A DNA stretch of 64,000 nt from Halosimplex aquaticum (GCF_028747785.1 NZ_CP118158.1:3224001-3288000), one strand, 5' to 3'; positions 48,716 through 57,372 are shown, counted from the stretch's first letter. Program-made: numbers and translations. The notes: generated from the sequence alone by a model not told the origin.

Positions 48716-49696
48716 ATGGCGACCAGCGACGAGCACTCCCGGAGCCGCCTGCGGTCGGCAGCCGTCGCCCCGGCCAACTGGACCGAGCGCCTCTCCGAAC
48801 AGCAGTTCGCGTACGTCCTCCTGCTCCCCACCCTGCTGCTCGTCTCGACGATGGCGGTCTGGCCGCTGGTGAACACGTTCCAGATGTCGCTGCACGCGGA
48901 CGCGCTGTTCAGCGGGGAGTACGTCGGCGAGTTCGTGGGTCTGGAGAACTACGTCGAGTTGCTCACCGGCCAGCGAAACGCCGTCCTCGGGAGCCCCTTC
49001 GTCGACCTCAGCCAGCCGTTCCAGAGTGCGCTGACGGTGACGCTCATCTACGTGGCCATCGCCGTCACGCTCGAGACGATCCTCGGCTTCGGTCAGGCGC
49101 TCGTCCTCGACCAGAGCTTCCGCGGCCGGCGCTGGGTCCGCGTGGCGATCCTCATCCCGTGGGCGGTGCCCATCGCCATCCAGGGGCTGATCTTCTGGCT
49201 GTTCTTCCAGCCGGGCGTCGGGTTCGGGACGACGATCATGCGCGACTGGCTCGGCATCTTCTCGCAGAACCCGCTGATCAACAGCGTCGACACGATGATC
49301 ATCGTCATCGTCGCCGACGTCTGGAAGACCTCGGCGTTCATGGCGCTGCTCATCCTCGCGGGCCTCCAGAGCGTCGACCGCAGCCTCTACGACGTGGCGA
49401 AGGTCGCCGGCGCCTCGCGGGTCCAGCAGTTCCGCTACATCACCTTCCCGCTCGTCCTGCCGGCGCTGCTCGTGGCGCTGCTGTTCCGGACGATCCAGTC
49501 GATGCGCGTCTACGGCATCATCGAGACGACCGGCGGGTGCTCGACGATGCCGTCGCTGACGTGCATGGTCGTCGACACCTTCCGCTCGGGCCGCTACGCC
49601 ACGGCCGCCGCCGTCGCGTTCATCACCGCCGGCATCGTCGCCGCCGTGGCGATGATCTACATCGTCAAGTTCGCCGACCTGGAGGTGGGGACCTGA
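48716..49696 (+). CDS. Carbohydrate ABC transporter permease (MalF-like)
   Basis: The 326-residue inner-membrane protein has six helices and the CUT1 permease EAA loop, DVAKVAGASRVQQFRYITFPLVLPALLVAL, which docks to the ATPase. Its N-terminus is about 40 residues of charged sequence before the first helix, YVLLLPTLLLVSTMAVWPLVNTFQMSL. It begins one base after the binding-protein stop and ends in GGAGGTG-type Shine-Dalgarno sequence for the next gene, with a TGATG overlap. Confidence 0.92.
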   Translation: MATSDEHSRSRLRSAAVAPANWTERLSEQQFAYVLLLPTLLLVSTMAVWPLVNTFQMSLHADALFSGEYVGEFVGLENYVELLTGQRNAVLGSPFVDLSQPFQSALTVTLIYVAIAVTLETILGFGQALVLDQSFRGRRWVRVAILIPWAVPIAIQGLIFWLFFQPGVGFGTTIMRDWLGIFSQNPLINSVDTMIIVIVADVWKTSAFMALLILAGLQSVDRSLYDVAKVAGASRVQQFRYITFPLVLPALLVALLFRTIQSMRVYGIIETTGGCSTMPSLTCMVVDTFRSGRYATAAAVAFITAGIVAAVAMIYIVKFADLEVGT

Positions 49697-50652
49697 TGGC
49701 CTCCGCGACCGCGGACGAGGACGGCGGCGACGGCGACGACGGCGGTCCGCTCCAGCGCCGGACCCGGGAGGCCATCCGCAACCCCGGCGGCGCCTACCAG
49801 TTCCTCTTCTACGTCGTCACGCTCTTTTTCCTCGTGACGACGCTGTTCCCCTTCTACTGGCTGCTCGTGCTCGCGCTGACGCCGCAGGGGGAGTTCAGTA
49901 ACCTCGGCCTGTTGCCCAACGGGTTCAACCCCTACTCGTTCGTCGAGATGTTCGAGCGGCTGCCGTTCCACGTCTACATGTTCAACAGCATCGTCATCGC
50001 GCTGACGACGACGGCCATCGTCCTGCTCGTCGCGACGCTGGCCGGCTACGCGTTCGGCCGCCTGGACTTCCGCGGCAAGACGCCGATGCTCCTCCTCTTG
50101 CTCGCCATCTCCTACTTCCCGCCCGCCGCGTTCATCATCCCGCTGTTCCAGTTCTTCACGGGCAACGTCGAGATCCTGACGCTACCGGTGTTCGGGACCA
50201 TCTACAGCCCGGACTGGTTCAACACCCCCGGCGCGATGGTGACGCCGTTCAGCGCGCTCTTTCTCCCCCTCTCTATCTTCATCCTCACGACCTTCTACAG
50301 CCAGATCCCGGACGGCCTCGAGGACGCCGCCCGCGTCGAGGGGGCGACGCGACTGGGCGCGCTCTTCCGGGTGATCGTCCCGCTGTCGGCGCCCGGCGTC
50401 GCGACGGCCGGCGTGCTGACGTTCATCGGCGTCTACAACGAGTTCTTCATCTCCTTTTTGATGACCGACGGGCAGGCGGAGAACTGGGCGCCCATCGTCT
50501 GGGGCGTCGTCAACTACCAGGGCCAGTACCAGGCCTTCTACAACCTGATGGCGGCGGCGAGCATCGTCGGGGTCCTCCCCGTCGTGATCCTCGTCGTCAT
50601 CGCCCAGGAGCGCATCGTCAGCGGACTGACCGCGGGAGCACTCAAGGAGTAA
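49696..50652 (+). CDS. Carbohydrate ABC transporter permease (MalG-like)
   Basis: The 318-residue second permease has six helices (first about 36-57, FLFYVVTLFFLVTTLFPFYWL) and the EAA loop DGLEDAARVEGATRLGALFRVIVPLSAPGVATAGVL. It pairs with the MalF-like subunit to form the sugar channel. Its ATG overlaps the previous stop by one base (TGATG) and has a perfect GGAGGTG Shine-Dalgarno 8-14 bases upstream, so I chose it over the longer open frame. The acidic N-terminal 30 residues are cytoplasmic. Confidence 0.92.
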   Translation: MASATADEDGGDGDDGGPLQRRTREAIRNPGGAYQFLFYVVTLFFLVTTLFPFYWLLVLALTPQGEFSNLGLLPNGFNPYSFVEMFERLPFHVYMFNSIVIALTTTAIVLLVATLAGYAFGRLDFRGKTPMLLLLLAISYFPPAAFIIPLFQFFTGNVEILTLPVFGTIYSPDWFNTPGAMVTPFSALFLPLSIFILTTFYSQIPDGLEDAARVEGATRLGALFRVIVPLSAPGVATAGVLTFIGVYNEFFISFLMTDGQAENWAPIVWGVVNYQGQYQAFYNLMAAASIVGVLPVVILVVIAQERIVSGLTAGALKE

Positions 50653-50654
50653 CA

Positions 50655-51857
50655 ATGGGAGACGTCATCTTAGACCACGTCACGAAACGGTACGCGGACG
50701 TCACGGCAGTGGACGACATGAACCTCGACATCGCCGACGGCGAGTTCGTCACGCTCGTCGGCCCGTCGGGCTGTGGCAAGTCGACCACGCTCGAAACGAT
50801 CGCCGGCCTCACCATCCCCAGCGAGGGACGGATCACCATCGCCGGCGACGACGTGACGACGAAGCCGCCGAAAGACCGGGACATCGCGATGGTGTTCCAG
50901 AACATCGCGCTGTTCCCGCACATGGATGTCCACGACAACATGAGCTTCGGGCTCCGCCTCCGGGACTACCCGAAAGACGAGATCGACCGCCGGGTGGCCC
51001 GCGCCGCCGAGATCCTCCAGATCGAGGAACTGGTCGACCGGATGCCCGACGAGCTCTCGGGCGGCCAGCGCCAGCGGGTCGCCATCGGCCGCGCCATCGT
51101 CCGCGAACCCGCCGTGTTCCTCATGGACGAGCCCCTCGCGAACCTCGACGCCAAGCTCCGCGTCCACATGCGCACGGAGCTCCAGCGCCTCCACAAGGAA
51201 CTGGAGACCACCATCATCTACGTCACCCACGACCAGGCCGAGGCGATGACCATGAGCGACCGCATCGCCGTCATGAACGAGGGGCACCTCCAGCAGATCG
51301 CCCCGCCGCTCGTGTGTTACGACGAGCCCGCCAACCTGTTCGTCGCCGGGTTCATCGGCTCGCCGAGCATGAACTTCATCGAGGGGACCGTCCGCGGCGG
51401 CGAGATCCAGACCGAGGGGTTCGACGTCGACTTCGACCCCGCGCAGGTCGCCGAACTCGCCGAGGGCGACGCCGTGACCGTCGGCGTCCGCCCCGAGGAC
51501 GTCTACCCCGCGAGCAAGGCGGGCGAACTCGTCAACCCGACCCGCCGCATCCGCGCCCGGACGGACGTCCTCGAACCGATGGGCGACGAGATATTCGTCT
51601 ACCTCGTCCTCCAGGGCGAGGACGCCGCCGGCGGCGATACCGGCACCGCCGGCGCCGCCAGCGCCCACGGGGCCGACGAACTCCTGATGAGCGTCGAGCC
51701 CGACAGCGATCTGGCCGCCGACGAGGACCTGGAGGTCGTCCTCGACAGGGGGAAGATCCACGTCTTCGACACGGCGACCGGCGACGCGCTCTGCCACGAC
51801 ATCGTCCGCTCGGAGGCGATGGGCGGCGGGCACCCCGGCGCCCGGGAGGAGAGCTGA
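50655..51857 (+). CDS. ABC transporter ATPase (MalK/UgpC family)
   Basis: The 400-residue cytoplasmic ATPase has Walker A GPSGCGKS (36-43), the signature LSGGQRQRVAIGRAIVREP, Walker B VFLMDEPLANLD and the H-loop YVTHDQAEAM, then the MOBE/TOBE regulatory domain (VTVGVRPEDVYPASKAG). The TOBE domain carries an insertion rich in Gly/Ala/Asp (EDAAGGDTGTAGAASAHGA) not expected in MalK. It powers the importer encoded just upstream and starts two bases after the permease gene. No LacI-like or TrmB-type regulator is fused. Confidence 0.93.
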   Translation: MGDVILDHVTKRYADVTAVDDMNLDIADGEFVTLVGPSGCGKSTTLETIAGLTIPSEGRITIAGDDVTTKPPKDRDIAMVFQNIALFPHMDVHDNMSFGLRLRDYPKDEIDRRVARAAEILQIEELVDRMPDELSGGQRQRVAIGRAIVREPAVFLMDEPLANLDAKLRVHMRTELQRLHKELETTIIYVTHDQAEAMTMSDRIAVMNEGHLQQIAPPLVCYDEPANLFVAGFIGSPSMNFIEGTVRGGEIQTEGFDVDFDPAQVAELAEGDAVTVGVRPEDVYPASKAGELVNPTRRIRARTDVLEPMGDEIFVYLVLQGEDAAGGDTGTAGAASAHGADELLMSVEPDSDLAADEDLEVVLDRGKIHVFDTATGDALCHDIVRSEAMGGGHPGAREES

Positions 51858-51859
51858 CC

Positions 51860-52063
51860 GTGGTCTCGACCGGCCTCCTGCTGTACTTCGGGATGGGGAC
51901 CCTGCTCTTTTTCTTCTGGGTCTACGGCATCTACGCGTTCGTCCGCGACTGCCGACAGACCTACGTCCCGGGATTCAAGGCCTGGCTCGCCCGCCGCCGC
52001 GAGCAGCGGGCGGAGAACGAGCGAGAGCAGGACCGCGACGAGAAGGAGAAGCAGCTGTACTGA
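51860..52063 (+). CDS. 67-residue one-helix membrane protein at the end of the ABC operon
   Basis: A GTG start two bases after the ATPase stop encodes a protein with one hydrophobic helix, LLLYFGMGTLLFFFWVYGIYAFV (about 6-28), followed by a cytoplasmic tail rich in Arg, Glu, Gln and Lys (RRREQRAENEREQDRDEKEKQLY). It is not part of canonical CUT1 importers. The tight spacing makes co-transcription nearly certain. I cannot name the family. It may stabilise the transporter or link it to another cytoplasmic protein through the charged helix. Confidence 0.7.
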   Translation: MVSTGLLLYFGMGTLLFFFWVYGIYAFVRDCRQTYVPGFKAWLARRREQRAENEREQDRDEKEKQLY

Positions 52064-52142
52064 GCGCGTCCGTTCGCGCGCCGGCGCTCTCTCCAGGCCC
52101 GACCGGTCCGACAGAACGGACGAGTCGTTCGCATCGGAAAAC

Positions 52143-52150
52143 ATATATCT
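52143..52150 (+). promoter_or_regulatory. TATA box for the GTG-started small gene at 52172
   Basis: CATATATC (52143-52150) is a strong TATA match about 25 bases before the GTG at 52172, indicating a leaderless transcript and supporting the reality of that small gene. Confidence 0.6.
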
Positions 52151-52171
52151 CGCCTGAGAGTTCAACCGGTC

Positions 52172-52414
52172 GTGCTCTCGAACGCCGTCCAGTCGTTCAG
52201 GTACGCGTTCCGGCGGGAGTTGCTCGCGCTCTACGCCGCTGTCGTCGTCGGACAGTGGATTATGGACCTCTCGAACGTGGTGCTCGCTGTGGTGCCCTTC
52301 CTACCGCGGTTCGTCCGCAGGGTGCTCTCGTGGCCGATATTCCTCCTCGGGCTCGCGCTGGTCGTCGGCGGCGTCGTCGGCGTCCTCCATCGCGTCGTAT
52401 CCGATGCCGGGTAA
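52172..52414 (+). CDS. Small two-helix membrane protein, unknown
   Basis: The 80-residue product has hydrophobic helices ALYAAVVVGQWIMDLSNVVLAVV (about 19-41) and WPIFLLGLALVVGGVVGVL (54-72), with an amphipathic N-terminus (AVQSFRYAFRRELL) and a PRFVRRVL turn. No known motif. The good TATA box for a leaderless GTG supports expression. It is followed by another small membrane-protein gene after 66 bp but with a different upstream sequence. Confidence 0.6.
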   Translation: MLSNAVQSFRYAFRRELLALYAAVVVGQWIMDLSNVVLAVVPFLPRFVRRVLSWPIFLLGLALVVGGVVGVLHRVVSDAG

Positions 52415-52480
52415 CGCCGGCGGAACCGTGTGGAGCGGGACAGCGAAGGTCTTTCGGCGCGGTTGCCGAACGGGACACGA

Positions 52481-52636
52481 ATGAACGTTCGGACGGACTC
52501 GTATCCGCTGTGGTTGCTCGTCTTTCTGGTGCCGGCCGTCGTCGTCGGTGTGGCGAACGATTCGATCGTCGCGGCGTCGCTGACTGCCGTCGTCCTGGCC
52601 GCGCTCGCGTATCTCTACTTCAATTATCCGTTCTGA
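52481..52636 (+). CDS. 51-residue two-helix membrane protein, unknown
   Basis: The protein MNVRTDSYPLWLLVFLVPAV... has two helices, LWLLVFLVPAVVVGVAND and IVAASLTAVVLAALAYLYF, and ends in NYPF. There is no signal-peptide cleavage site or motif. Small proteins of this hydrophobic hairpin kind are common in haloarchaea but mostly uncharacterised. I take the ATG at 52481, since an upstream extension to 52430 is rich in Arg and Ser and lacks membrane character. It converges with the rhomboid gene. Confidence 0.55.
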   Translation: MNVRTDSYPLWLLVFLVPAVVVGVANDSIVAASLTAVVLAALAYLYFNYPF

Positions 52637-52661
52637 CTGACGGAACCCGGCCGCGGAACGG

Positions 52662-53249
52662 TCACCGCGACGGCCGCAACAGGTGCGCGCGGCCGGCGAG
52701 CAGGCCGATCAACAGGCCCGTGAAGTGGGCGACCAGCGCGACGCCGCGGCCGCCGGTCACCACGGTGATCGCGCCCGCCACGACCACGAATATCACCAGC
52801 TGCGCGCGCGGGCTGAGCGGCGTGCGGTCCAGGACGGTGTCGCTCATGCGGTTGCCGGCGAGCAGGTAGCCGACCAGGCCGGCGATGCCGCCGCTGGCGC
52901 CGAGGACGGCCACGCCGGGCCCGACGAGGTCGCTGACCCACACCTGGGTCAGGCCGGCCAGTGCGCCGGTGGCGAGGAAGAAGGCGTGAAAGCGCAGCCG
53001 GGAGGTCTGCTGTTCGAGATAGAGGCCGACGACCAGCAGGACGACGACGTTCGCGACGAGGTGGCCGACGCCGACGTGGGCGTAGACGCTGGTGACGATC
53101 GTCCAGGGCTGGCGGCCGACCGGCGCCGAGAGGGCGAAGGCGAGCGGTATCTGGAGGAACGCGACCGCTCGCTGGACGAGGAAGACGACGACGATCACGC
53201 CAACCAGCGTCAGCGTCGGACTTCGCGACACGAACGGAGGTTCGGCCAC
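52662..53249 (-). CDS. Rhomboid-family intramembrane serine protease
   Basis: The 195-residue protein has about six helices and the catalytic pair: Ser119 in VLGASGGIAGLVG (GASG) and His175 in VAHFTGLLIGLLAGR. The upstream HLVANVVVLLVVG matches the HxxxN part of the oxyanion hole. It cleaves membrane proteins inside the bilayer. Length is minimal, without the N-terminal zinc finger found in some archaeal rhomboids. It converges with the 52481 gene and is divergent from DUF123. Confidence 0.92.
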   Translation of the reverse strand: MAEPPFVSRSPTLTLVGVIVVVFLVQRAVAFLQIPLAFALSAPVGRQPWTIVTSVYAHVGVGHLVANVVVLLVVGLYLEQQTSRLRFHAFFLATGALAGLTQVWVSDLVGPGVAVLGASGGIAGLVGYLLAGNRMSDTVLDRTPLSPRAQLVIFVVVAGAITVVTGGRGVALVAHFTGLLIGLLAGRAHLLRPSR

Positions 53250-53319
53250 CGGCTACAAGAAAGGTCGGGGCGCCCGGAGGCGGAACGCACTTGCCGCCGG
53301 TCCCCGAACCGCGGAGTCG

Positions 53320-53817
53320 ATGACGGAACCGACCGCGGAGGGGACGTACACGCTCGTCCTCGAACTGGCCGCGTCGGCGACTATCGAGGTCGGCGCCCTC
53401 GGCGCCCGCGAGTTCGCGCCCGGGTGGTACGCCTACTCCGGGAGCGCGTTCGGTCCGGGCGGGTTCGCGCGGGTCGAGCGCCACCGGGAGCTGTGCGCCG
53501 GCGAGCGCGACGCTCGCCACTGGCACGTCGACTACCTGCTCGACCACCCCGACGTGCGCGTCGAGGCGGTCGGCCGCACGCCGGACGAGGACGTCGAATG
53601 CGAGGTCAGCCGGCTACTCGCGGGCGAGGAGAGCGACGACCGGGGCGGCGCGGACGAGCGCGAACGGGTTCCGGGTTTCGGCGCGTCGGACTGCGACTGC
53701 GGGTCGCACCTGGTGTACGAGGCCGGCGGCGAGTCGCTCCGGCGGGCGGTCGAGCGAGTACACCGCACGTATCGTAAATCTATGTGTAGTCGGGTCGAAA
53801 TAAACTCACAGGCTTAA
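53320..53817 (+). CDS. DUF123 (GIY-YIG-related) protein
   Basis: The 165-residue protein matches the archaeal DUF123 domain, a degenerate GIY-YIG nuclease fold: GTYTLVLELAASATIEVGALGAREFAPGWYAYSGSAFGPGGFARVERHREL..., then RHWHVDYLLDHPDVRVE and SDCDCGSHLVYE. In other archaea the domain is adjacent to or fused with endonuclease III, implying DNA repair, but no nth gene is adjacent here. The catalytic Tyr/Arg pattern of active GIY-YIG enzymes (GWYAYSGS and R near the helix) is partly present. A hairpin of CCCCTC/GAGGG lies just after the stop. Confidence 0.85.
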   Translation: MTEPTAEGTYTLVLELAASATIEVGALGAREFAPGWYAYSGSAFGPGGFARVERHRELCAGERDARHWHVDYLLDHPDVRVEAVGRTPDEDVECEVSRLLAGEESDDRGGADERERVPGFGASDCDCGSHLVYEAGGESLRRAVERVHRTYRKSMCSRVEINSQA

Positions 53818-53822
53818 GGTCC

Positions 53823-53840
53823 CCCTCACGAAAGAGGGTG
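53823..53840 (+). terminator. Short hairpin after DUF123
   Basis: CCCCTC and GAGGG flank a short ACGAAA loop just after the DUF123 stop. With no T-run following, it may act as an mRNA end or as part of the kinase leader. Confidence 0.3.
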
Positions 53841-53857
53841 TAGACCGGCCACGAGAC

Positions 53858-56281
53858 ATGAGCGGCACATCGACGGCGATACGGGTCCTCCACGTCGACG
53901 ACGACCGGGACCTGGGTGGACTCGTCGCGGCGGCGCTCGAACGCGAAGACGACCGCTTCGACGTGCTGACGGCGACGGATCCCGACGATGCACTGACCCT
54001 CCTCGACGAGGAGCGAGTCGACTGCGTCGTCTCAGACTACGACATGCCCGGACAGACGGGCATCGAGTTCCTCGAGACCGTCCGCGAGCGCGACCCCGAC
54101 CTCCCGTTCGTCCTCTACACCGGGAAGGGCAGTGAGGAGGTCGCGAGCGAGGCCATCTCGGCGGGCGTGACGGACTACCTCCAGAAGGGGACGGGGACCG
54201 ACCAGTACGCGCTGCTGGCCAACCGGATCGAAAACGCCGTCTCCGCCGCGCGGTCGCGGAGCGCGCTCGAAGAGCGCAACCGGAGCCTCGAGACGCTGAT
54301 CAGCAACCTCCCCGGCGTCGTCTACCGCTGTCGGAACGACCCCGGGTGGCCGATGGAGTTCGTCGCGGGCGAGTGCGAGCGGCTCACCGGCTACACCGCG
54401 GCCGAACTGGAGCGCGGCGCGGTCGTCTGGGGCGAGGACGTGCTCCATCCCGATGACCGCGGACGACTCTGGGAGACGGTGCAGTCGGCGGTCGACGCGG
54501 GCGACCCATTCGAGGTGAGCTACCGGATCCGGACGGCCGACGGCGAGGTCCGCTGGATGTGGGAGCGGGGCCGCGCCGTCGGCGACGACGCCGAGCGGAT
54601 CGAGGGGTTCATCACGGACGTGACCGAGCGCCGGGAGCGCGCCCAGACGCTCGAACGCTACCGGTCGATGGTCGACGCCATGCCCGACGCGGCGTGTATC
54701 TACGACGCGGACGGCCGATTCGTGATCGCGAACGACTACCTCGCGGACTTCTTCGGCGCGTCGCCCGAGGCGCTCGAAGGCGAGCAGAGCGCGCTCGTCG
54801 CGGAGATCCGCGCCGATGCCGAGGCGGGCGAGGACCCGTATCGGGAACTCGTCGAGGGCGACCGCGAGGAACTCCAGGGGATAGTCGAGGCGGTGTTCCC
54901 CGAGCACGGCGAGGCTGTCCTCGACTATCGCCTCGCGCGACTGGAGATCGACGGCGAGTTCGACGGCGTCGTCGGCGTCGCCCGCGTCGTGACCGAACGT
55001 AAGCGCCGCGAGGGCGCCCTGAGCGCGCTCACGGACGCGACCCGGCAGTTCATGGACGCTCCCGACCGCGAGACCGTCGCGGAGCACGCCGTCGAGACGG
55101 CGGCCGCGGTGCTGGACGAGGAGGTCAGCGGCCTCTGGTTCGTCGACGAGGACGGGTCCGCGCTCCGCCCGGTCGCCGCGACCGACGCGGCCCTCGACCT
55201 GATCGGCGACCTGCCGACCTACACCGGCGGCGAGAGCCTGACGTGGGACGCGTTCCGGAGCGGCGCGGTCACCGTCTGCGAGGACCTCCAGACCGAACCG
55301 GACCGCTACAACGCCGAGACGCCCCTGGAGAGCGAGATCATCCTCCCCCTGGGCGAGTACGGCGTCATGGCCGTCGGCGCGACCGAACTGGCGAGCTTCG
55401 ACGAGGTCGACGTCTCGCTGGCTCGCATCCTGGCGAACACGGTCGAGGCCGCGCTCGACCGCGCGGCCCGAGAACAGGAGTCCCGCGAGCATCGCCGGGA
55501 ACTCGAACGCCAGAACGAACGGCTGGACGAGTTCGCGGGCATCGTCAGCCACGACCTGCGCAACCCGCTCCAGATCGCGTCCGCCCGCGCCGAGTTACTC
55601 GCCGAGGAGGTCGACAGCGAACACCTGCGTTCGATCCGGCGCGCTCACGACCGCATGGAAGCGCTCATCGACGACCTCCTCACGCTCGGCCGCGAGGGCG
55701 AGACCGTCCTCGACATCGAACCCGTCGCCCTCGGCCCGGTCGCACGGACCTGCTGGGAGACCGTCGGCGCGTCCCCGGCCACGCTCGTCGTCGAGACCGA
55801 CGACAGCGTCCGCGCCGACCGACGACGACTCCAGCAGCTCCTCGAGAACCTGATCGGAAACGCGGTCGAGCACGGCTCCACGACTGCCGATTCGCGCGCT
55901 CGTCGGGGTGCCGACTCGCAGGTACCCGAGAACGCGAACGGGACCGACCCCGACGACTCCGGGGAGGCACGATCCGGATCAGCGCCGAGACGGGTGGACG
56001 GACCGGTCCGGGGCGACGCGGCGCGTTCGGGGGTGACGGTCAGGGTCGGGACGCTCGACGACGGGTCGGGCTTTTTCGTCGCCGACGACGGTCCCGGGAT
56101 TCCCGAGGGGCGTCGTGAGGAGGTGTTCGAGAGCGGCTACTCGACGGACGCGGAGGGGACGGGCTTCGGGCTCTCGATCGTCGAACAGATCGCGCAAGCC
56201 CACGGCTGGTCGGTCGCTGTCACAGAGAGTGAGTCCGGCGGCGCCCGCTTCGAGATCACCGACGTCGACGTCGCCGACTGA
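53858..56281 (+). CDS. Hybrid sensor histidine kinase: receiver-PAS-PAS-GAF-HisKA-HATPase
   Basis: The 807-residue protein is cytoplasmic. A receiver domain comes first (VLHVDDDRDLG, phospho-acceptor Asp60 in VVSDYDMPG, Lys in YLQKGTG). Two PAS domains follow (about 145-265 with RWMWERGRAV and DVTERRERAQ; about 270-385), then GAF (395-545). HisKA has His565 in FAGIVSHDLRNPLQ, and HATPase has the N box LLENLIGNAVEHG, G1 DDGPGIPEG and G2 GTGFGLSI. A disordered Asp/Arg/Ser insert of about 45 residues follows the N box. Haloarchaeal kinases of this order feed unknown regulators; GAF/PAS may sense light, redox or small ligands. No partner regulator is encoded adjacent. Confidence 0.92.
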   Translation: MSGTSTAIRVLHVDDDRDLGGLVAAALEREDDRFDVLTATDPDDALTLLDEERVDCVVSDYDMPGQTGIEFLETVRERDPDLPFVLYTGKGSEEVASEAISAGVTDYLQKGTGTDQYALLANRIENAVSAARSRSALEERNRSLETLISNLPGVVYRCRNDPGWPMEFVAGECERLTGYTAAELERGAVVWGEDVLHPDDRGRLWETVQSAVDAGDPFEVSYRIRTADGEVRWMWERGRAVGDDAERIEGFITDVTERRERAQTLERYRSMVDAMPDAACIYDADGRFVIANDYLADFFGASPEALEGEQSALVAEIRADAEAGEDPYRELVEGDREELQGIVEAVFPEHGEAVLDYRLARLEIDGEFDGVVGVARVVTERKRREGALSALTDATRQFMDAPDRETVAEHAVETAAAVLDEEVSGLWFVDEDGSALRPVAATDAALDLIGDLPTYTGGESLTWDAFRSGAVTVCEDLQTEPDRYNAETPLESEIILPLGEYGVMAVGATELASFDEVDVSLARILANTVEAALDRAAREQESREHRRELERQNERLDEFAGIVSHDLRNPLQIASARAELLAEEVDSEHLRSIRRAHDRMEALIDDLLTLGREGETVLDIEPVALGPVARTCWETVGASPATLVVETDDSVRADRRRLQQLLENLIGNAVEHGSTTADSRARRGADSQVPENANGTDPDDSGEARSGSAPRRVDGPVRGDAARSGVTVRVGTLDDGSGFFVADDGPGIPEGRREEVFESGYSTDAEGTGFGLSIVEQIAQAHGWSVAVTESESGGARFEITDVDVAD

Positions 56282-56356
56282 CCGTCGCCTCCCTCGCCCG
56301 ACTCGTAGTGGCCTCGATTCAGGGTCCCGGTCGCACGTCCGGGGGCGCCGGCGCAG

Positions 56357-56641
56357 TTATTTCCCCGCCGCGGTTCGGTTCGCCGATCCGTCGCCGGATT
56401 TACCGGCCGTGGCCGTCGGCGTGACGGTGACGTCACCCGTCTCGTCGACGACGACCTCGTAACCGTAGTACGTAAACGTGACTTCGAGCGTTCCCCCCTC
56501 TCGCTTGCTCGCCGACTCGACCATCGTCTCCAGCGCACCCACGTCTATCACGTCGTAAAGCGGTTTATCCAAATGTAGCGGATCGACGCCCTCGCGCGCC
56601 GCGATCTGTCTGGTTACCTTGGTACTCAACATTTCACCCAT
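56357..56641 (-). CDS. HalOD1 output-domain protein
   Basis: The 94-residue protein is one HalOD1 domain: VTRQIAAREGVDPLHLDKPLYDVIDVGALETMVE then GTLEVTFTYYGYEVVVDETGDVTVTPTATAG, matching the helix/beta signature (PLYDVID, F-x-Y-x-G-Y-x-V). A disordered Gly/Ser/Asn tail ends it. The ATG at 56641 is leaderless in view of the TATA-like CAATTAAG near 56669-56676. It is convergent with the hybrid kinase, which could be its signalling partner by proximity alone. A decayed relative lies 190 bp further on. Confidence 0.85.
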   Translation of the reverse strand: MGEMLSTKVTRQIAAREGVDPLHLDKPLYDVIDVGALETMVESASKREGGTLEVTFTYYGYEVVVDETGDVTVTPTATAGKSGDGSANRTAAGK

Positions 56642-56779
56642 CACCGTGCGTCGCCTCGAAACGGATCGGCTTAATTGTGGCGATGCACTTGCAAGATTTA
56701 AGAGGAACGGCCGCTGTCTCGCCAGGTTTCGCCGATTTCCAGTTCTAGCGATTGGTTGGAGGAAAATATTTTACAAGTT

Positions 56780-56991
56780 ACAAGTTCTGCGGTCCAAACC
56801 AACTGTCCGGCCGGGCAGCGAGGGGTCGAACTCGCGGCGTCGACGGGCGCTTCCGAAGCGTCCGCGCCGACCGCGTCGTCGAACTGCCCGCCGAGCCGGA
56901 GCGGGTCGACCCCCTCGCGCGGCAACCGCCTTCGCCGACTCGGGACTCGGTATCTGAGTATTACCGTCGTCGGTCGGCGTTCGACGCTCAC
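56780..56991 (-). pseudogene. Frameshifted HalOD1-like relic
   Basis: From a GTG at 56991 one frame reads SVERRPTTVILRYRV, a typical beginning for HalOD1 proteins. A second frame encodes SPESAKAVAAR, and the first frame resumes as REGVDPLRLGGQFDDAVGADASEAPVDAAS. That aligns with REGVDPLHLDKPLYDVIDVGALETMVESAS of the intact gene 190 bp away. At least two frameshifts are needed, and the terminal strands are unrecognisable. I infer a dead paralogue from an old tandem duplication. Confidence 0.55.
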
Positions 56992-57196
56992 CAGGCGCCG
57001 TTCGCGGCGTCGACACGAGTGGGCGTACCCGCAGCGGCCCGATCCGAACGGTTCGGTCGGAAACTCGGTTTCGGCGTGAATCACGCACGTCTACGTATCG
57101 ATCTGGAACTCCCTGGAAAGGGACACGGACGTATCCGCACGCGGGACGACCAACCGGGAGTGGGGCGGCGGCCGGTCTGGCGACCGGCCGCCCCCA

Positions 57197-57237
57197 CCAG
57201 ACCGTCTCGCCGACCTCGCCAGACCGTCTCGCCGACC
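57197..57237. repeat. 19-bp direct repeat, two copies
   Basis: CCAGACCGTCTCGCCGACC occurs at 57197-57215 and 57219-57237 with a three-base spacer. It lies in non-coding DNA between the HalOD1 relic and the VanZ gene. No function is apparent; it could be a tandem operator or a slippage product. Confidence 0.6.
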
Positions 57238-57372
57238 GGTCGGCCGCGGCACCGAAGTAAGTCGCCCCTGTCGGGTCGGTACGGAGTGGATGTGGCGGCT
57301 CGTGCTCGGTAGTTCGCGACCCGAATCGGGTAGCAGTCGTCTGTTTTTCCGGCCGGCTCCCCAACCGTTCAC

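Larger units (their letters stand above)
56642..57372. other. 731-bp region with a HalOD1 relic and a short direct repeat
   Basis: There is no intact gene here. The region holds the promoter of the HalOD1 gene (56645-56690), an A+T-rich stretch at 56750-56790, the decayed HalOD1-like sequence on the minus strand (about 56830-56991), and a 19-bp direct repeat at 57197-57237. The VanZ gene's upstream sequence is at the right edge. Confidence 0.6.
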
